The notes below the pieces were generated by a model. It ran no database searches. It saw only the letters and a list, made by a program, of their open reading frames with translations, and had not been told where the DNA came from. Below are positions 20,765 through 30,864 of a stretch of 64,000 nt of DNA, piece after piece. The DNA is taken from the NCBI GenBank assembly GCA_949752735.1, contig OX457046.1, forward strand, positions 38,615,649 to 38,679,648, written 5' to 3'. Numbering within the stretch: the first letter of the stretch is position 1; each line of letters begins with the position of its first letter. The position numbers and the translations under genes were made by a program. Origin of the DNA: Lumbricus terrestris. Its lineage: Eukaryota > Annelida > Clitellata > Crassiclitellata > Lumbricidae.

Positions 20765-20959
20765 GCCTCTGGACTAGATTGTTACTTCGTGGCCTCTGCA
20801 CGCTATATGGAAAGTATTATTTGTTTCATGTTGTCCTCTGTTTTTCCTTCTAAGGATTTGACCTCGTCTTAAAAATTTTGAACGCAGGTTGAAGTTATTT
20901 AAATTTGCTTCTGCTTTAATTTATAAAATTAATGGAATGCCTAATCGAGGTGTGTTACC

Positions 20960-21582
20960 ATAAATGAGTTATAGGGTGGCAGTTGGTTTGCGCTTGGGGG
21001 CTAACATTTGCGAACCACACACACGCATTTGTGACTCACTTGTCATTGCAAGGGGCGAGCAAGGTTTGTCTTGCTAGCTGGGTTTTGGCCGTATGGCTCG
21101 CCATGGTACACTGAACGATTTGATATACCGTGCTCTTATTAAAGCTGGATACCCGGCGGCCAAGGAACCTCAGGGATTGGTAAGATCGGACGGCAAACGA
21201 CCGGATGGAATCACGCTCATCCCATGGAAAGCCGGCAGAGGCTTGGTGTGGGACGCCACAGTGGTGGACACATTGGCACCGTCTTACCTTACCGCTTCAG
21301 CCATCCGAGCCGGATCAGCAGCTAGCCTGGCGGAGGACAGAAAGAACCAGAAATACAGCGCCCTCCTTGATGCTCATGTTTTCATCCCGGTAGCTTTGGA
21401 AACCATAGAGCCGATCAATAACAAAGGCCTAGATTTCATCTCAGATTTGACCGCCGTCTAACTCTAAACACAAGTTACCGGGAATACCGAAAGTCAGGTT
21501 TCGTATTCCAGCTTATCTCCATGACTATACAACGCTTTAACGCAGTGGCTTTCACAGGCTCTTTTATTATATATTATTAGCC
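20960..21582 (+). pseudogene. Retroelement C-terminal fragment: Cys motif plus probable restriction-like endonuclease
   Basis: Better preserved sister of the 8,785-9,645 fragment. It reads RVAVGLRLGANICEPHTRIC (from about 20,972), GEQGLSC, an in-frame TAG (21,081-21,083), then an open stretch to 21,461: RHGTLNDLIYRAL, KEPQGLVRSDGKRPDG, LIPWKAGRGLVWDATVVDTL, AEDRKNQKYSAL, FIPVALETIEPIN. After a frameshift the family ending FVFQLISMTIQRFNAV is readable to about 21,550. R-P-D-(about 13)-W-D-x-T is the proposed PD-(D/E)xK-type core. RT is absent. Not functional as it stands: one stop, one frameshift, truncated 5' end. Confidence 0.7.
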
Positions 21583-22385
21583 CTTAATTGAAATGGATGA
21601 AGGTGCTTGGACTCGCTAAAATTCACACAGCTAAAAGAAATTACTACGAGCTATTGCAAAACCATTCCTGCTGTTGTCTTATTTATTAGGTAAATATATC
21701 TCTTAAAAGAGGTGTGTCAGGAACGCTGGGCTAATGAGGTTTGCAACCAAGGTAAAAAATAAATCAAGGCGGATCCTTGTGGATCGGATGGATCCATTCA
21801 TATATTATGGATATTTATGGATATTTCTAAGTCTGGGCTAATGAAGAGAGGTTGCCATATCAATTGTGATTGAGTCAGCGCAGTCATATCTTTGTTCGCC
21901 AGAGAAGTTAAGTCGTAAAAATCGCGGAATATCGTAATAACAAGATATCTAGAACAATATAAAAACAATTATTATTGTTGTGCTCTGACTGGATTTGAAA
22001 CTATGTCCTCTTGGTCGAGAGTTCAACGCGTGTGGTCATTGGAATAGAGTGTGACTATATAACCTCTGCACTTCTGAAAACAATTACTTTTCCCTCTTCT
22101 TTTCGTTTTTGCTTGTAATGTGAGCGTAAGTCTTAATAAGAAGAGTATGCCGTGGTGTTGATTATCTTATTTTGCCTTAGTTTTTTGGGCTTCCAAAGGT
22201 TCGCTTGTCATCTGTGCAATCTGTGTTATAAATTCTGCTGCTAGAGCTTATCGCACGACCTCATCGATACTCGCACATCTCTACATACATCATTCATGAC
22301 CTTCATTGGCTCCTGATTTTAGCGCCTAATTACCTCTGAAACTTGATCTTCAAGCCGCTTTCTGCTAGATGTTCACGACCTCTTC
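21583..22385. other. Gene-free stretch
   Basis: 21,830-22,075 is a diverged duplicate of 20,220-20,385 and 20,765-20,810 (GATGAAGAGAGGTT, GAGTCAGCGC, TCTTGGTCGA). A box at 21,717 (CACACCTCTTTTAAG, minus) has only a poor TATA. Confidence 0.5.
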
Positions 22386-23305
22386 GTTCAGTTCTAGAAC
22401 TACTCATCAAAGGACGATTCATCAAGGGACCACTCATCAAGGAACTACTCATCAACGGACTGCTCATCAAGGGCAATTCATCAAATGACTACTCATCAAA
22501 GGACGATTCCTCAAGGGATTACTCATCAAGAAACTACTCATCAACGAACTGCTCATCAAGGGCAATTCATCAAATGACTACTCATCAAAGAACGATTCCT
22601 CAAGGGATTACTCATCAAGAAACTACTCATCAACGGACTGCTCATCAAGGGCAATTCATCAAATGACTACTCATCAAAGGACGATTCCTCAAGGGATTAC
22701 TCATCAAGAAACTACTCATCAACGGACTGCTCATCAAGGGCAATTCATCAAATGTCTACTCATCAAAGTCTGTTGATCTAGGGACGTTTTGTCGACGAAC
22801 GAACGAAAAAATGGCAGCTGGATTGACAAAATCAATTGATGATGATTTTGAAAGTGGATTGATGAAAAATTAATAAAATGGAATCCGGGGATGTGAAAAA
22901 AACACACAGATAAATAGAAGCTGGATTGACGAAAGCAGTTAGCCAAATAGAAGCTGGATCGATGAAAAGAATTGATGATTAAATAGAAGCCAGATTGATG
23001 AAAATAGTTGTCAAAAACAGAAGCTGGATTGATGAAAAAATTTACGATTAAATTGACTGAGACTAATAAGATCTTTTAATGTAAATATCTGTATTGCACC
23101 TAAACATTCGACTGTCTGCATAAGCATTTAATATAAATTAAATCAATAGTTATTGACAAACAAATCAAATCCCATCAATGGCCGGGTGAAGAACTTAGAT
23201 GGTCCGTTCGATGTTTCGTACGATGTGCGGTATATAATCTTTGATGCGAAGTCATTTGATGAGTTGCCTTTGACGAGTAGTCCTTTGATGAGTTGCCTTT
23301 GATGA
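22386..23305. mobile_element. Foldback-type element with tandem-repeat arms
   Basis: Left arm 22,400-22,770 is built from a unit of about 90 bp repeated nearly identically about four times, itself made of ACTCATCAARGGA-like subunits. The right arm (23,225-23,305) carries the reverse complement (TCCTTTGATGAGT). The middle (22,840-23,060) repeats AGAAGCTGGATTGATGAAAA with the sense reversed relative to 29,780-29,890. No transposase. Confidence 0.75.
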
Positions 23306-23309
23306 CTTG

Positions 23310-23575
23310 ACCTTTGAGTCCGCATAACCTTCATTCTGCTAACCGCCTTGATTTACTTGTATCTTGGTCAAAAACCTCATTAACCCAGCATCGGGCTTTT
23401 GCTATTGTGGGTCCCTCAATGTGGAATCACTCTCCCTCTGGAATTCATTGCATGATTCTGGCAGGAAATTCACCTGCGTCTTTTTGCTGCTTGAAGACCT
23501 TTCCACTTTCATGGACCTTTCACTCTGGGAGCGCTTCTGAATAGCTCTGTTGAGAAGCGCTTTACAAATGTTTTT
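23310..23575 (+). pseudogene. CR1-like LINE ORF2 C-terminus plus 3' end
   Basis: A 76-residue frame with RLDLLVSWSKTS, then HRAFAIVGPSMWNHSPSGI and a FCCLKTFPLSW segment, matching the AF-x-x-x-GP-x-x-WN-x-LP ending of CR1-type LINEs. The 3' flank GGGAGCGCTTCTGAATAGC...GAAGCGCTTTACAAATG is the tail shared with the SINEs. Confidence 0.7.
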
Positions 23576-23671
23576 TTCAGATAAGGTTATATTAGATATG
23601 ATATTAAGGATTGATCATGACCTTGTTTGAGTATGGACATTCACTAACACTAAGATAGCTCGCTAATTCTA

Positions 23672-23706
23672 CATATAAAATGAATAAAACTCTTAAAACA
23701 GGTGTG
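23672..23706 (-). promoter_or_regulatory. PSE/TATA snRNA-type promoter candidate
   Basis: CACACCTGTTTTA at 23,706 (minus) and TATATGT from 23,677; spacing 29 bp. Confidence 0.55.
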
Positions 23707-23804
23707 AAATGAAGCGATGTTTTTGTATGACAGAACGCATCTGTACACGTAAATAGTTTCAGACGTCGAATGAAGGCGCTGTATAAAATAATTTAAATTC
23801 AAAT

Positions 23805-24225
<421 letters not shown>

Positions 24226-24660
24226 CCGTCTCCAGGATTTAAACTGGTCTTATCAGAGAAAGAGTGTGAGCGAAGTTCACATAAATATTATTGTAGTTGG
24301 TGACAGAGAGCGCTTTGGCTAATCAACGGTGAATCCAGAGTTTCATCCTCGTCTTATTTTGAGTCGTCGCATCAAAAGCTGTTGCCGTAGATTGAATGCA
24401 TTTTTTATCAGTTGTGTTACATGTAGTTGAATTTTAAGTTTAACGGCACTACGCTACGCTACAACCAACAATGATCAGTAACTGATCGCGACAGTGTTTT
24501 TTTTCAATTTTGTCATATTAGACAACAATTGTCTAATGATTATTGTTTGCTAACTGGTGTAATTTTAATGACACTCAACATCACATAGGCCAGCTCAAAG
24601 AACGCCGGTGAGGAGGATTCTTGAAGCGGTGTTATATAAATAATTGAAATCAATCAATCA
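24226..24660. other. Gene-free stretch
   Basis: 24,360-24,450 holds a distant relative of the unit at 44,550-44,640 (AAAAGCTGTTGCCGTAGATTG, TTATCAGTTG). Nothing else is recognised. Confidence 0.45.
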
Positions 24661-24667
24661 ATTAGCG

Positions 24668-24722
24668 AACCCTCCTCCTTTATATATGCTTAGGACTGGT
24701 ACTGAAAGACTACGGGCATCAA
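24668..24722 (-). ncRNA. N1 module, candidate structured RNA
   Basis: Minus strand: CAGTACCAGTCCTAAGC, then AAAGGAGGAGGGTTCGC. Lies about 80 bp after the start predicted from the promoter at 24,858. Confidence 0.4.
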
Positions 24723-24823
24723 AGTTTTTTTAAAACAGTTTGCACCGTTCTATTGCTTAGTGAAAGTCTATTATGAGCACGAACTAGCAGCCATTTATCG
24801 GTAACAGCGACCCAAGCTCATAA

Positions 24824-24858
24824 TATATATAGCATTAATTTCACAGTTTTAAGGTGTT
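24824..24858 (-). promoter_or_regulatory. PSE/TATA snRNA-type promoter candidate
   Basis: AACACCTTAAAAC at 24,858 (minus) and TATATATATT from 24,831; spacing 27 bp. An N1 module follows. Confidence 0.65.
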
Positions 24859-25106
24859 TAAATAAAGTTCTTCATCAGCTTGGTTCGTGCACCTCGATCG
24901 TATTATAGCATACAATGCACAGATAGTAATGTAGAGCTTATTCGGCGCTGTTATAAAATTGTTTTCTTTTGAACACCAGCTTGACATGAAGCTAACCAAC
25001 TTAAGACTGCGCTGTATAAGTATTGCGCGTTAAGAATGCGGTCGGTTGCTGGTAATAAATACGTGTGAAAGCCTGAAAGGATTGACTCGCGTGCATTTGT
25101 ATTTAA

Positions 25107-25345
25107 TCATTCATGACGCACCTCTAATATGGTGAATAGCTCGGATGCGCTTCTATGGAGTGCGCAAGGCACCGCGACTAGAAGAAGGTTTTTGAGAAGA
25201 GAGAAAGTAGAGGAGAGACTGCTAGACAGAATTATTGTAGATCGAATAGAAGGAGAAAGATCATTCCAAAGAGAAGGACCAATTAAGTGATCGAGACTGA
25301 GCCATAGCAGTTCTAGACCGAGGAACCAAGAGGTCAAGTCTGTAG
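25107..25345 (-). pseudogene. CR1-like LINE ORF2 C-terminus plus 3' end
   Basis: Minus strand contains LIGPSLWNDLSPSIRS, then a SSTFSLLKNLLL segment and the RSASE-type end whose DNA is the shared SINE/LINE tail. Same family as 23,310 and 61,140. Confidence 0.65.
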
Positions 25346-25394
25346 GATGAGCGAAGTGGACGATGGGAGGAAGTTGAGTGAGGACGACGAAAAC

Positions 25395-25603
25395 ATCAAC
25401 CAGAAAATGATTTGGGGCAAAACCCGCATAGTCTTGAACATCTGAGTGAAGATACTGAGAATCTGCGTGTTCAGCAGTATGCTGTATGGATGCGAAGCAT
25501 GGGCAATAACCAAAGAAATAGAGTCAAAATATTAGCCTTCGAGAGGAAATGCTACAGAAAATTGATGAGAATTGGGTTGATTACAGAAGATGACAAACTC
25601 TAA
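25395..25603 (+). pseudogene. RTE-like RT C-terminal fragment
   Basis: Across one frame change: SSMLYGCEAWAITKEIESKI, then LAFERKCYRKLMRIG to a stop at 25,603. L-Y-G-C-E-x-W and F-E-x-K-C-x-R-x-x-x-R-I are standard in RTE-type ORF2. It runs straight into the (GAT)n tract. Confidence 0.65.
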
Positions 25604-25614
25604 ACTATATGAGC

Positions 25615-25685
25615 TTATGATGATGATGATGATGACGACGACGACGACGACGACAACGACGACGACGACAATGATGATGATGATG

Positions 25686-25748
<63 letters not shown>
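25615..25748. repeat. (GAT)n / (GAC)n microsatellite
   Basis: GAT and GAC blocks with one GATGTGATG interruption. Confidence 0.97.
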
Positions 25749-25751
<3 letters not shown>

Positions 25752-25755
25752 ATCC

Positions 25756-26178
25756 ACAGGGATACATCCACAGGGTCCATTTTCAGCCAAACTGGAGTCT
25801 CGCCATCCAGTTTGGCTGAACATGGACCCTGTGGATGCATCCGCAAAGTGGCTGGGGGACTGGCTGTCGGCACCAGTGGTCAATCAGTCCCTAGTGGATG
25901 ACCATACTATCCGACAGCCGGGTTTCAACTACTCAGGAGACGTCTGGACCCTACTGAACCGCTTCCGCAAGGGGCAGGGTCCCTGCCGCGCGATCCTGCA
26001 CAAATGGGGTCTCGGTTCGTCGGTGGATTGCGAATGCGGACAGGTTCAATCAACGGAGCATATTGTCAGCGTGTGCCCAAGGACAAAATTCAGCGGCGGC
26101 CTGCGGGCCCTGCAAAACGCTGAAGAGGACGCGATCTATTGGCTGAAGTCAGAAGCGACTACACCACTCGCGAAATGA
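25756..26178 (+). pseudogene. LINE ORF2 C-terminus with inverted 5' end
   Basis: Open frame 25,822-26,178. It contains DHTIRQPGFNYSG, TLLNRFRKGQGPC and a zinc-type CECGQVQSTEHIVSVC (C-x-C-x8-H-x4-C), followed by a stop and a (GAT)n tail, as at the end of I/jockey-type LINE proteins. The 30 bp at about 25,757-25,786 are the inverted copy of 25,796-25,825 (29 of 30 positions match, 9-bp loop), so the insertion begins with a short inverted segment. That is the signature of twin priming during target-primed reverse transcription. Confidence 0.75.
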
Positions 26179-26179
26179 A

Positions 26180-26276
<97 letters not shown>
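26179..26276 (+). repeat. (GAT)n LINE tail
   Basis: Uninterrupted ATG/GAT run directly after the LINE stop; it ends at GAAAAGAGAACG, which is family A sequence. The insertion therefore replaced or displaced the minus-facing promoter box expected there. Confidence 0.9.
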
Positions 26277-26277
<1 letters not shown>

Positions 26278-26279
26278 AA

Positions 26280-26651
26280 GAGAACGCTTTAATAAGTTAC
26301 TAAGTTAAGTTATTATTTATTGCGAACAATAATCTTTATGTCGCACTTACGTTAACACGACGTTTAGACAAGATAAATAAAACGATCCTTTTAAAAGTGC
26401 TATCCTTGTGAGGTTGTCCGCCCTAGAATTAACCAACCAACTGGGTGAGCCGTTTGACACGCGTCTTGCAGTTTTCATCAACAAGAGAACCGAACCACGT
26501 ACAAGTCCACACAAGTCACACTTCATCTATGGATACCATCATCGTTGGTGGACTGGTTTTGTTTCGATAAAACCGCCTTAAAATGCTGTGCACGGTAGGC
26601 AATTAGCCTATTGCGAACACGTTTACGCTTGCATGGCATGGCGTCTCTTTC
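26280..26651. repeat. Dispersed repeat family A, copy 2
   Basis: Landmarks in the same order as copy 1: AGTTACTAAGTTAAG, ACGTTAACACGACG, AGACAAGATAAATAAAACG, TCTTGCAGTTTTCATCAAC, CGATAAAACCGCC. Ends at the plus-facing promoter box. Confidence 0.7.
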
Positions 26652-26686
26652 GACACCTTTAAATCTTTGCCTACCAATATTTTAAA
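26652..26686 (+). promoter_or_regulatory. PSE/TATA candidate, weak TATA
   Basis: GACACCTTTAAATC at 26,652; TATA position reads AATATTTTAAAA. Homologous in place to the box at 914. Confidence 0.5.
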
Positions 26687-26943
26687 AACACGAGACGCGA
26701 TATTTTGTTATAATCATTCGTGACTCTCCCAATGTCATCTTAATCGAGGGCTAGCCTCGGAATTTTATATGCAATCAATATATTGTTGAACAATTTTCAT
26801 ACTTTTTAAATTTCTTCTGCGTCATGACCGTTTTCGCAAATTTCTTATTAACATCAAAATCGTCTTTTAAAAATACATGTATGACGGACGTTATTAGCTG
26901 TAGTAGTTGATGCCTTAAAACAATGAATTTCAATTGATATCGT

Positions 26944-26978
26944 AACACCTTAAAATATCTGTTTCTGAAGTTATAAAT
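26944..26978 (+). promoter_or_regulatory. PSE/TATA snRNA-type promoter candidate
   Basis: AACACCTTAAAAT at 26,944 and TATAAAT at 26,972; spacing 28 bp. An N2 module follows about 60 bp after the predicted start. Confidence 0.65.
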
Positions 26979-27039
26979 TCATTATCTCTGCAAACACGTT
27001 TGATACGATTGATGTGATGTAGTTAGCTGTAGCCTAGTA

Positions 27040-27112
27040 TTTCAAAACAAATTTCTGTCCAGAGTAACGGCCTCTGTTGTCATAGGTCCTCGTCAAATCT
27101 GGATCCATCCAT
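27040..27112 (+). ncRNA. N2 module, candidate structured RNA
   Basis: AAATTTCTGTCCAGAGTAAC, core ACGGCCTCTGTTGTCATAG and CGTCAAATCTGGATCC. The stem is partly broken (CAGAG / CCTCG). Confidence 0.4.
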
Positions 27113-27294
27113 ACGTTTAATGTAATGAGGTATGCCTTGCCTTGGGTTTTGTTTCGCCGCACTAATACAGAGGGCCATGCAACATATTCTTAAAACAATT
27201 TGCAACCGTGTCCCAAGATTATTGCTGAGTCAAATTCTACAGGTGTGGGTCAATTGTAATTACTGCATTGTATTGTGTTTCGTAAATTTATGAA

Positions 27295-27875
27295 GTGCGT
27301 CTCACTTTGCATACCAATCGGAGGCGCTACCTGTGCGATCGACCCAGAGAAACGAACGCAGTATTAAGACGGCGAAAAGATGTGATTCGTTTACGAGTTA
27401 ATAACAAAGGACGTGACAATGGAGAGCGTTGATTCCAAAGCGCAAGACCAATGAAGGCAAATGCTCGAGTTTTGGCCAAAACTATCCTTGCTCGCGGGAC
27501 AAAGAGATCATGTCTGTCGCGTGAGTACAGTAGTTGACGAAGAGAGTATGTAGAAGTCAGCAGCGGATGAGATCACGTGGGTACCTGGGAGCTGCGCCAG
27601 AATAAGACCGGTCAATTAAAGTTGGAACCTTGATCTGGGTATGAGCAATGATGGCGAACCTGTGAAAGTGATTAAACATGGAAGAACAGATGTAAGCTTA
27701 GCGAATAAGTCGGATTATTAGTCTGGCAGCCGCATTTCGAATGGACTGGTATTAACTGGTACCCGAATCACATCTTTTTGCCGTCTTAAAACAACGTTCG
27801 TTTCTCTGGGTCGATCGCACTGGGAGCGCCTCCGATTGGTATGCAAAGTGAGAGGCGCTTTATAAATTTACGAGA
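27295..27875. repeat. Inverted pair of LINE/SINE 3' ends
   Basis: 27,300-27,385 (TTGCATACCAATCGGAGGCG, CGATCGACCCAGAGAAACG) recurs inverted at 27,765-27,870. Between the arms, the minus strand of about 27,400-27,530 carries CR1-like C-terminal coding (TRQT-x-SLCPASKDSF). The two arms could form one long hairpin. Confidence 0.65.
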
Positions 27876-28224
27876 AACAATACGAACTTTTGGAAGGCCG
27901 ACCAAGAGGGAGTTGCAGTAATCAATTCGGGATTAGACATCGGTTGTGTCGATGCAAAAACAGACGTGGAGACAGAGTTGCGGTATAAGGACACTGTTCA
28001 TAGTATAGGCAGATTAGAGTCGACCTCCTATCTCTAGGTTTGAAACTGGCCCTGCCAGAGTAAAAGTCAGTGTTGAAGTCTACATTTTGAAAGTGTCAAT
28101 AGACATTGCTTTATGCAATCAGAAACAGACGGGAGGGAATTCTGTGACGTCTTACTATGACTTGTGGCATCAAAAACCGCTGATGTGGATCGAAGGCATT
28201 TTATCACTATTTTCAGCTTATTAA

Positions 28225-28308
28225 CAGATCAATGGCGTCACCCTCCTCCTTCGTCCATACTTGGGACTGGCACTGACAGATTACACGTGATGGCGGATTA
28301 TTCAAACG
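28225..28308 (-). ncRNA. N1 module, candidate structured RNA
   Basis: Minus strand: CTGTCAGTGCCAGTCCCAAG, then GAAGGAGGAGGGTGACGCC. Starts about 55 bp after the start predicted from the promoter at 28,414. Confidence 0.45.
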
Positions 28309-28379
28309 GTGCTCATAGTTTTTTGGCATAGTGCAAAATTAATCAACTATTGACGCGTCATCTGTTTCCCAAACTCAAT

Positions 28380-28414
28380 TTATATGGAATCGGTTTCAAT
28401 ATTTTAACGGTGTT
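28380..28414 (-). promoter_or_regulatory. PSE/TATA snRNA-type promoter candidate
   Basis: AACACCGTTAAAAT at 28,414 (minus) and TATAAATTG from 28,384; spacing 30 bp. The sequence right of the box (TAGTTCTCCAACATATTG) is tandemly duplicated at 28,421 and 28,454. Confidence 0.65.
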
Positions 28415-28501
28415 TAAATATAGTTCTCCAACATATTGTACGTTGCGCTCAATATAGTTCTCCAACATATTGAACGTTGCGCTCAATCGTTTTACTTTCG
28501 T

Positions 28502-29769
28502 TTAACACTCGAGTGCCCAAGGTATTTTTAGGTACACGAAGACCCAAGGGGGGGGTCCGCGCGGACCCCAGCGTTTTTTGTGAATATCTTGAGAAGGGAT
28601 TGGAATATCGTTACAGAATTTAGTTCTATGTGATCCCAAATGAATTTGCAATCGATTGATGTATCTTATATCACAATAGCACCACCTGGTGCAAAATAGG
28701 AGTGTACAAATATCGTGATACACATTTTACGGATGCTTGCGTTATTTACCGAAGGAAGCCTATCGTTTTCATGTTTGTATCTTGAGAAGGAATTGGAATA
28801 TCGTTACAGAATTTAGTTCTATGTAATCCCAAATGAATTTGCAATCGACTGATGTATCTCGTATCACAATAGCACCATCCGGTGTAAAACAATAGTGTAA
28901 AAATCTCACGATACACATTATAATATGCTTGCTTGCGCTTGCGTCATTTACCGAAGGAAGCTATCATACGTCCGGCGCGTCCGCATGCCAGTCACCTGCT
29001 CTCACTTCCAGCTAGCGACGGACCAGTTGCATTATGGTAGACTAAATCGCAATCGCAATTGTAAATTTATATAGAGCCACTTCAAAGAGACTTCTCAGAG
29101 GGGTTCCTGACCTGATAACACCATATGCCACGATTGAAAGGGGTAATTTTCAAACAATTGCGGAGGAAGGGGAAGTAGGCTACGGGCATCTGTGTGGTGT
29201 TAGGCCTACTCGTGGGTCGAGTAAGAAGGGTAGGCCACTGCCGTCTACAACAACACCGGCTAAGAAGAAAAGCTGAGCCATTTATTCGCGTAACCTTGAC
29301 AGAATGGTTGCCACCATTTGTATGAACTGTCCTAAGCCATCCGTTTTGACGCATAGGCTACCTGTTGTATGCAATTGTTGCTGTGGTAGGCCTACGCAGA
29401 CTTGCAAACTTTCAAATTCTGTGCTGCAAACATAGGCCAAACATAATGATACAATGTCAGTAATTCTAAGTTCAACAATTTATATGAATCTTTCTTTCAT
29501 ATAACGTGCGCTGGCCATTGATTTATTGGTCAGTAACCATACGCATGTATGACTAATAGCCGCATATCGTGCGGTACCCTTGGTATATCCTGTGGTTGTG
29601 GGGTACAGGGTTGGACAATACTCACGCAAAATATACCATTCGATGCCCAAATGATTGTTTTAGGATGTCCTAAAAGCATTTTTGCAGATCTATAGCCGTT
29701 AAAAAGTTATCCGGGAAAAACGGGCCTGGGGTCCGGTCGGATCCCCCTCCTTGGGCATTCGGGGGTTAA
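28502..29769. mobile_element. piggyBac-like non-autonomous transposon
   Basis: TTAA at both borders (28,502-28,505 and 29,766-29,769). Terminal inverted repeat CACTCGAGTGCCCAAGG on the left against CCCCCGAATGCCCAAGG read from the right; a second inverted pair GGGGTCCGCGCGGACCCC / GGGTCCGGTCGGATCCCC lies just inside. TTAA target duplication with C-rich ends is the hallmark of piggyBac. There is no transposase; the interior is a tandem duplication plus a SINE/LINE tail fragment at 29,065-29,110. Confidence 0.8.
28585..28970 (+). repeat. Tandem duplication inside the piggyBac-like element
   Basis: Two copies of about 195 bp (TATCTTGAGAAGGGATTGG, GTTACAGAATTTAGTTCTAT, CACAATAGCACCA) starting near 28,585 and 28,779. 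Confidence 0.85.
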
Positions 29770-30214
29770 TCACGAATTCTTTTCGCCAGTCCAACTTCTA
29801 TGCTAACGAGAATTCTATTCATCAATCCAGCTTCTATTTAATCATGAATTCTCTTAACCAGCCCAGCTTCTGCCTTAGCAACAGCCATTTTCATCCACTC
29901 AGCTGAGCTATTTAAACAACAACAGTTCTCTTTATGCAAGAATGGGCGAATAATTTATTATAAATTATTCAAAATTAGCCGACACCTGTAACAGTTAATG
30001 TAGCCTACCATTGCTTTTTACTGCGCATCATTAAAACTAGATAGACCAATTTCTGTATTGAGTTTCGATTCACGGAATTTTCTTCGATTACGGTACATTC
30101 TTTGCGTTCGTTCCTCGAAAACTTTCCCTACATCAAAGGATTTTGATTAACAGTCCTTTGACGAGTTTCCCTTGATGAACCGCCCGTTGATGAATAATTC
30201 TTTGATGAGTAGTC
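29770..30214 (-). repeat. Fragment of the CATCAA foldback family
   Basis: 29,780-29,900 repeats CCAGCTTCT-type text (inverse of 22,880-23,030) and 30,130-30,210 repeats TCCTTTGA / TTGATGA. Related to the element at 22,386, opposite orientation. A GACACC at 29,983 has no TATA. Confidence 0.6.
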
Positions 30215-30550
30215 ATATATATCAGCGGCGCCCGCAGGATTTTTTTCTTGTACGCACAGAAATTTTCGATGGAGGGGCGAACAGGGAAAAATTTTCGTTA
30301 GGCCGCCGAAAAAACTGATCAACCTAGAATTTCCCCAAAACATACCTTTTCTATCCGCCGAAAAAACTGATGACCTTTTTTTTTTTAGTCATCAACCAAA
30401 AATTTCCCCCAAAAATGTACCTTTTCTATCCGCCGAAAAAACTGATGACCTTTTTTTTTATATCGCGCTGTACGCACTTACCTATGTGCGTACGTCTGCG
30501 GGCGCCGCTGCTGTACGCACTTGCGTAAGTGCGTACGCCTGCGGGCGCCC

Positions 30551-30561
<11 letters not shown>
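30215..30561. mobile_element. hAT-like MITE in an AT repeat
   Basis: Element 30,223-30,553: starts CAGCGGCGCCCGCAGG, ends CCTGCGGGCGCCCCTG; both flanks are ATATATAT (8 bp, but in a simple repeat so weak as a duplication). Its right end is duplicated (GTACGTCTGCGGGCGCCGCTG at 30,490-30,510). Holds two TGATGACC-T(n) tracts. Confidence 0.7.

Positions 30562-30584
<23 letters not shown>
30554..30584. repeat. (AT)n microsatellite
   Basis: Short AT run adjoining the MITE. Confidence 0.95.
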
Positions 30585-30590
<6 letters not shown>

Positions 30591-30827
30591 TACATAATTT
30601 TACTTATATTATCATTTATTATGGTGCATTACGCTAAAGTACATGATCCTCAGAAGCGCCTTCCAACTTGGCACTCACTATTTAGCAACTTGTCGAAAAG
30701 AATAAATAGGTAGTAACTATGTGGCAAAACCTTTAATTATGAATAATTCTAATTGAAAGACTGGATCGTTCTGAATGAAAAATTTTCAACTCCAAATAAT
30801 TCTGGGCAGGATTTTCACGTCGAGCTA

Positions 30828-30863
30828 AACACCTGATTTTTGGTTTCAATTCTTTGATATAGA
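30828..30863 (+). promoter_or_regulatory. PSE/TATA snRNA-type promoter candidate
   Basis: AACACCTGATTTT at 30,828 and ATATAG at 30,857; spacing 29-30 bp. Preceded by GAGCTA as at 56,818. Confidence 0.55.
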
Positions 30864-30864
30864 G

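Noticed and set aside
25757..25825. Perfect-looking 30-bp hairpin, miRNA candidate
   Set aside because: One arm is LINE coding sequence and the inverted arm is best explained by twin priming at insertion.
29983..30040. GACACCTG box as a PSE
   Set aside because: No TATA-like text 25-35 bp downstream. Likewise rejected: 32,314 (minus) and 41,299 (plus).
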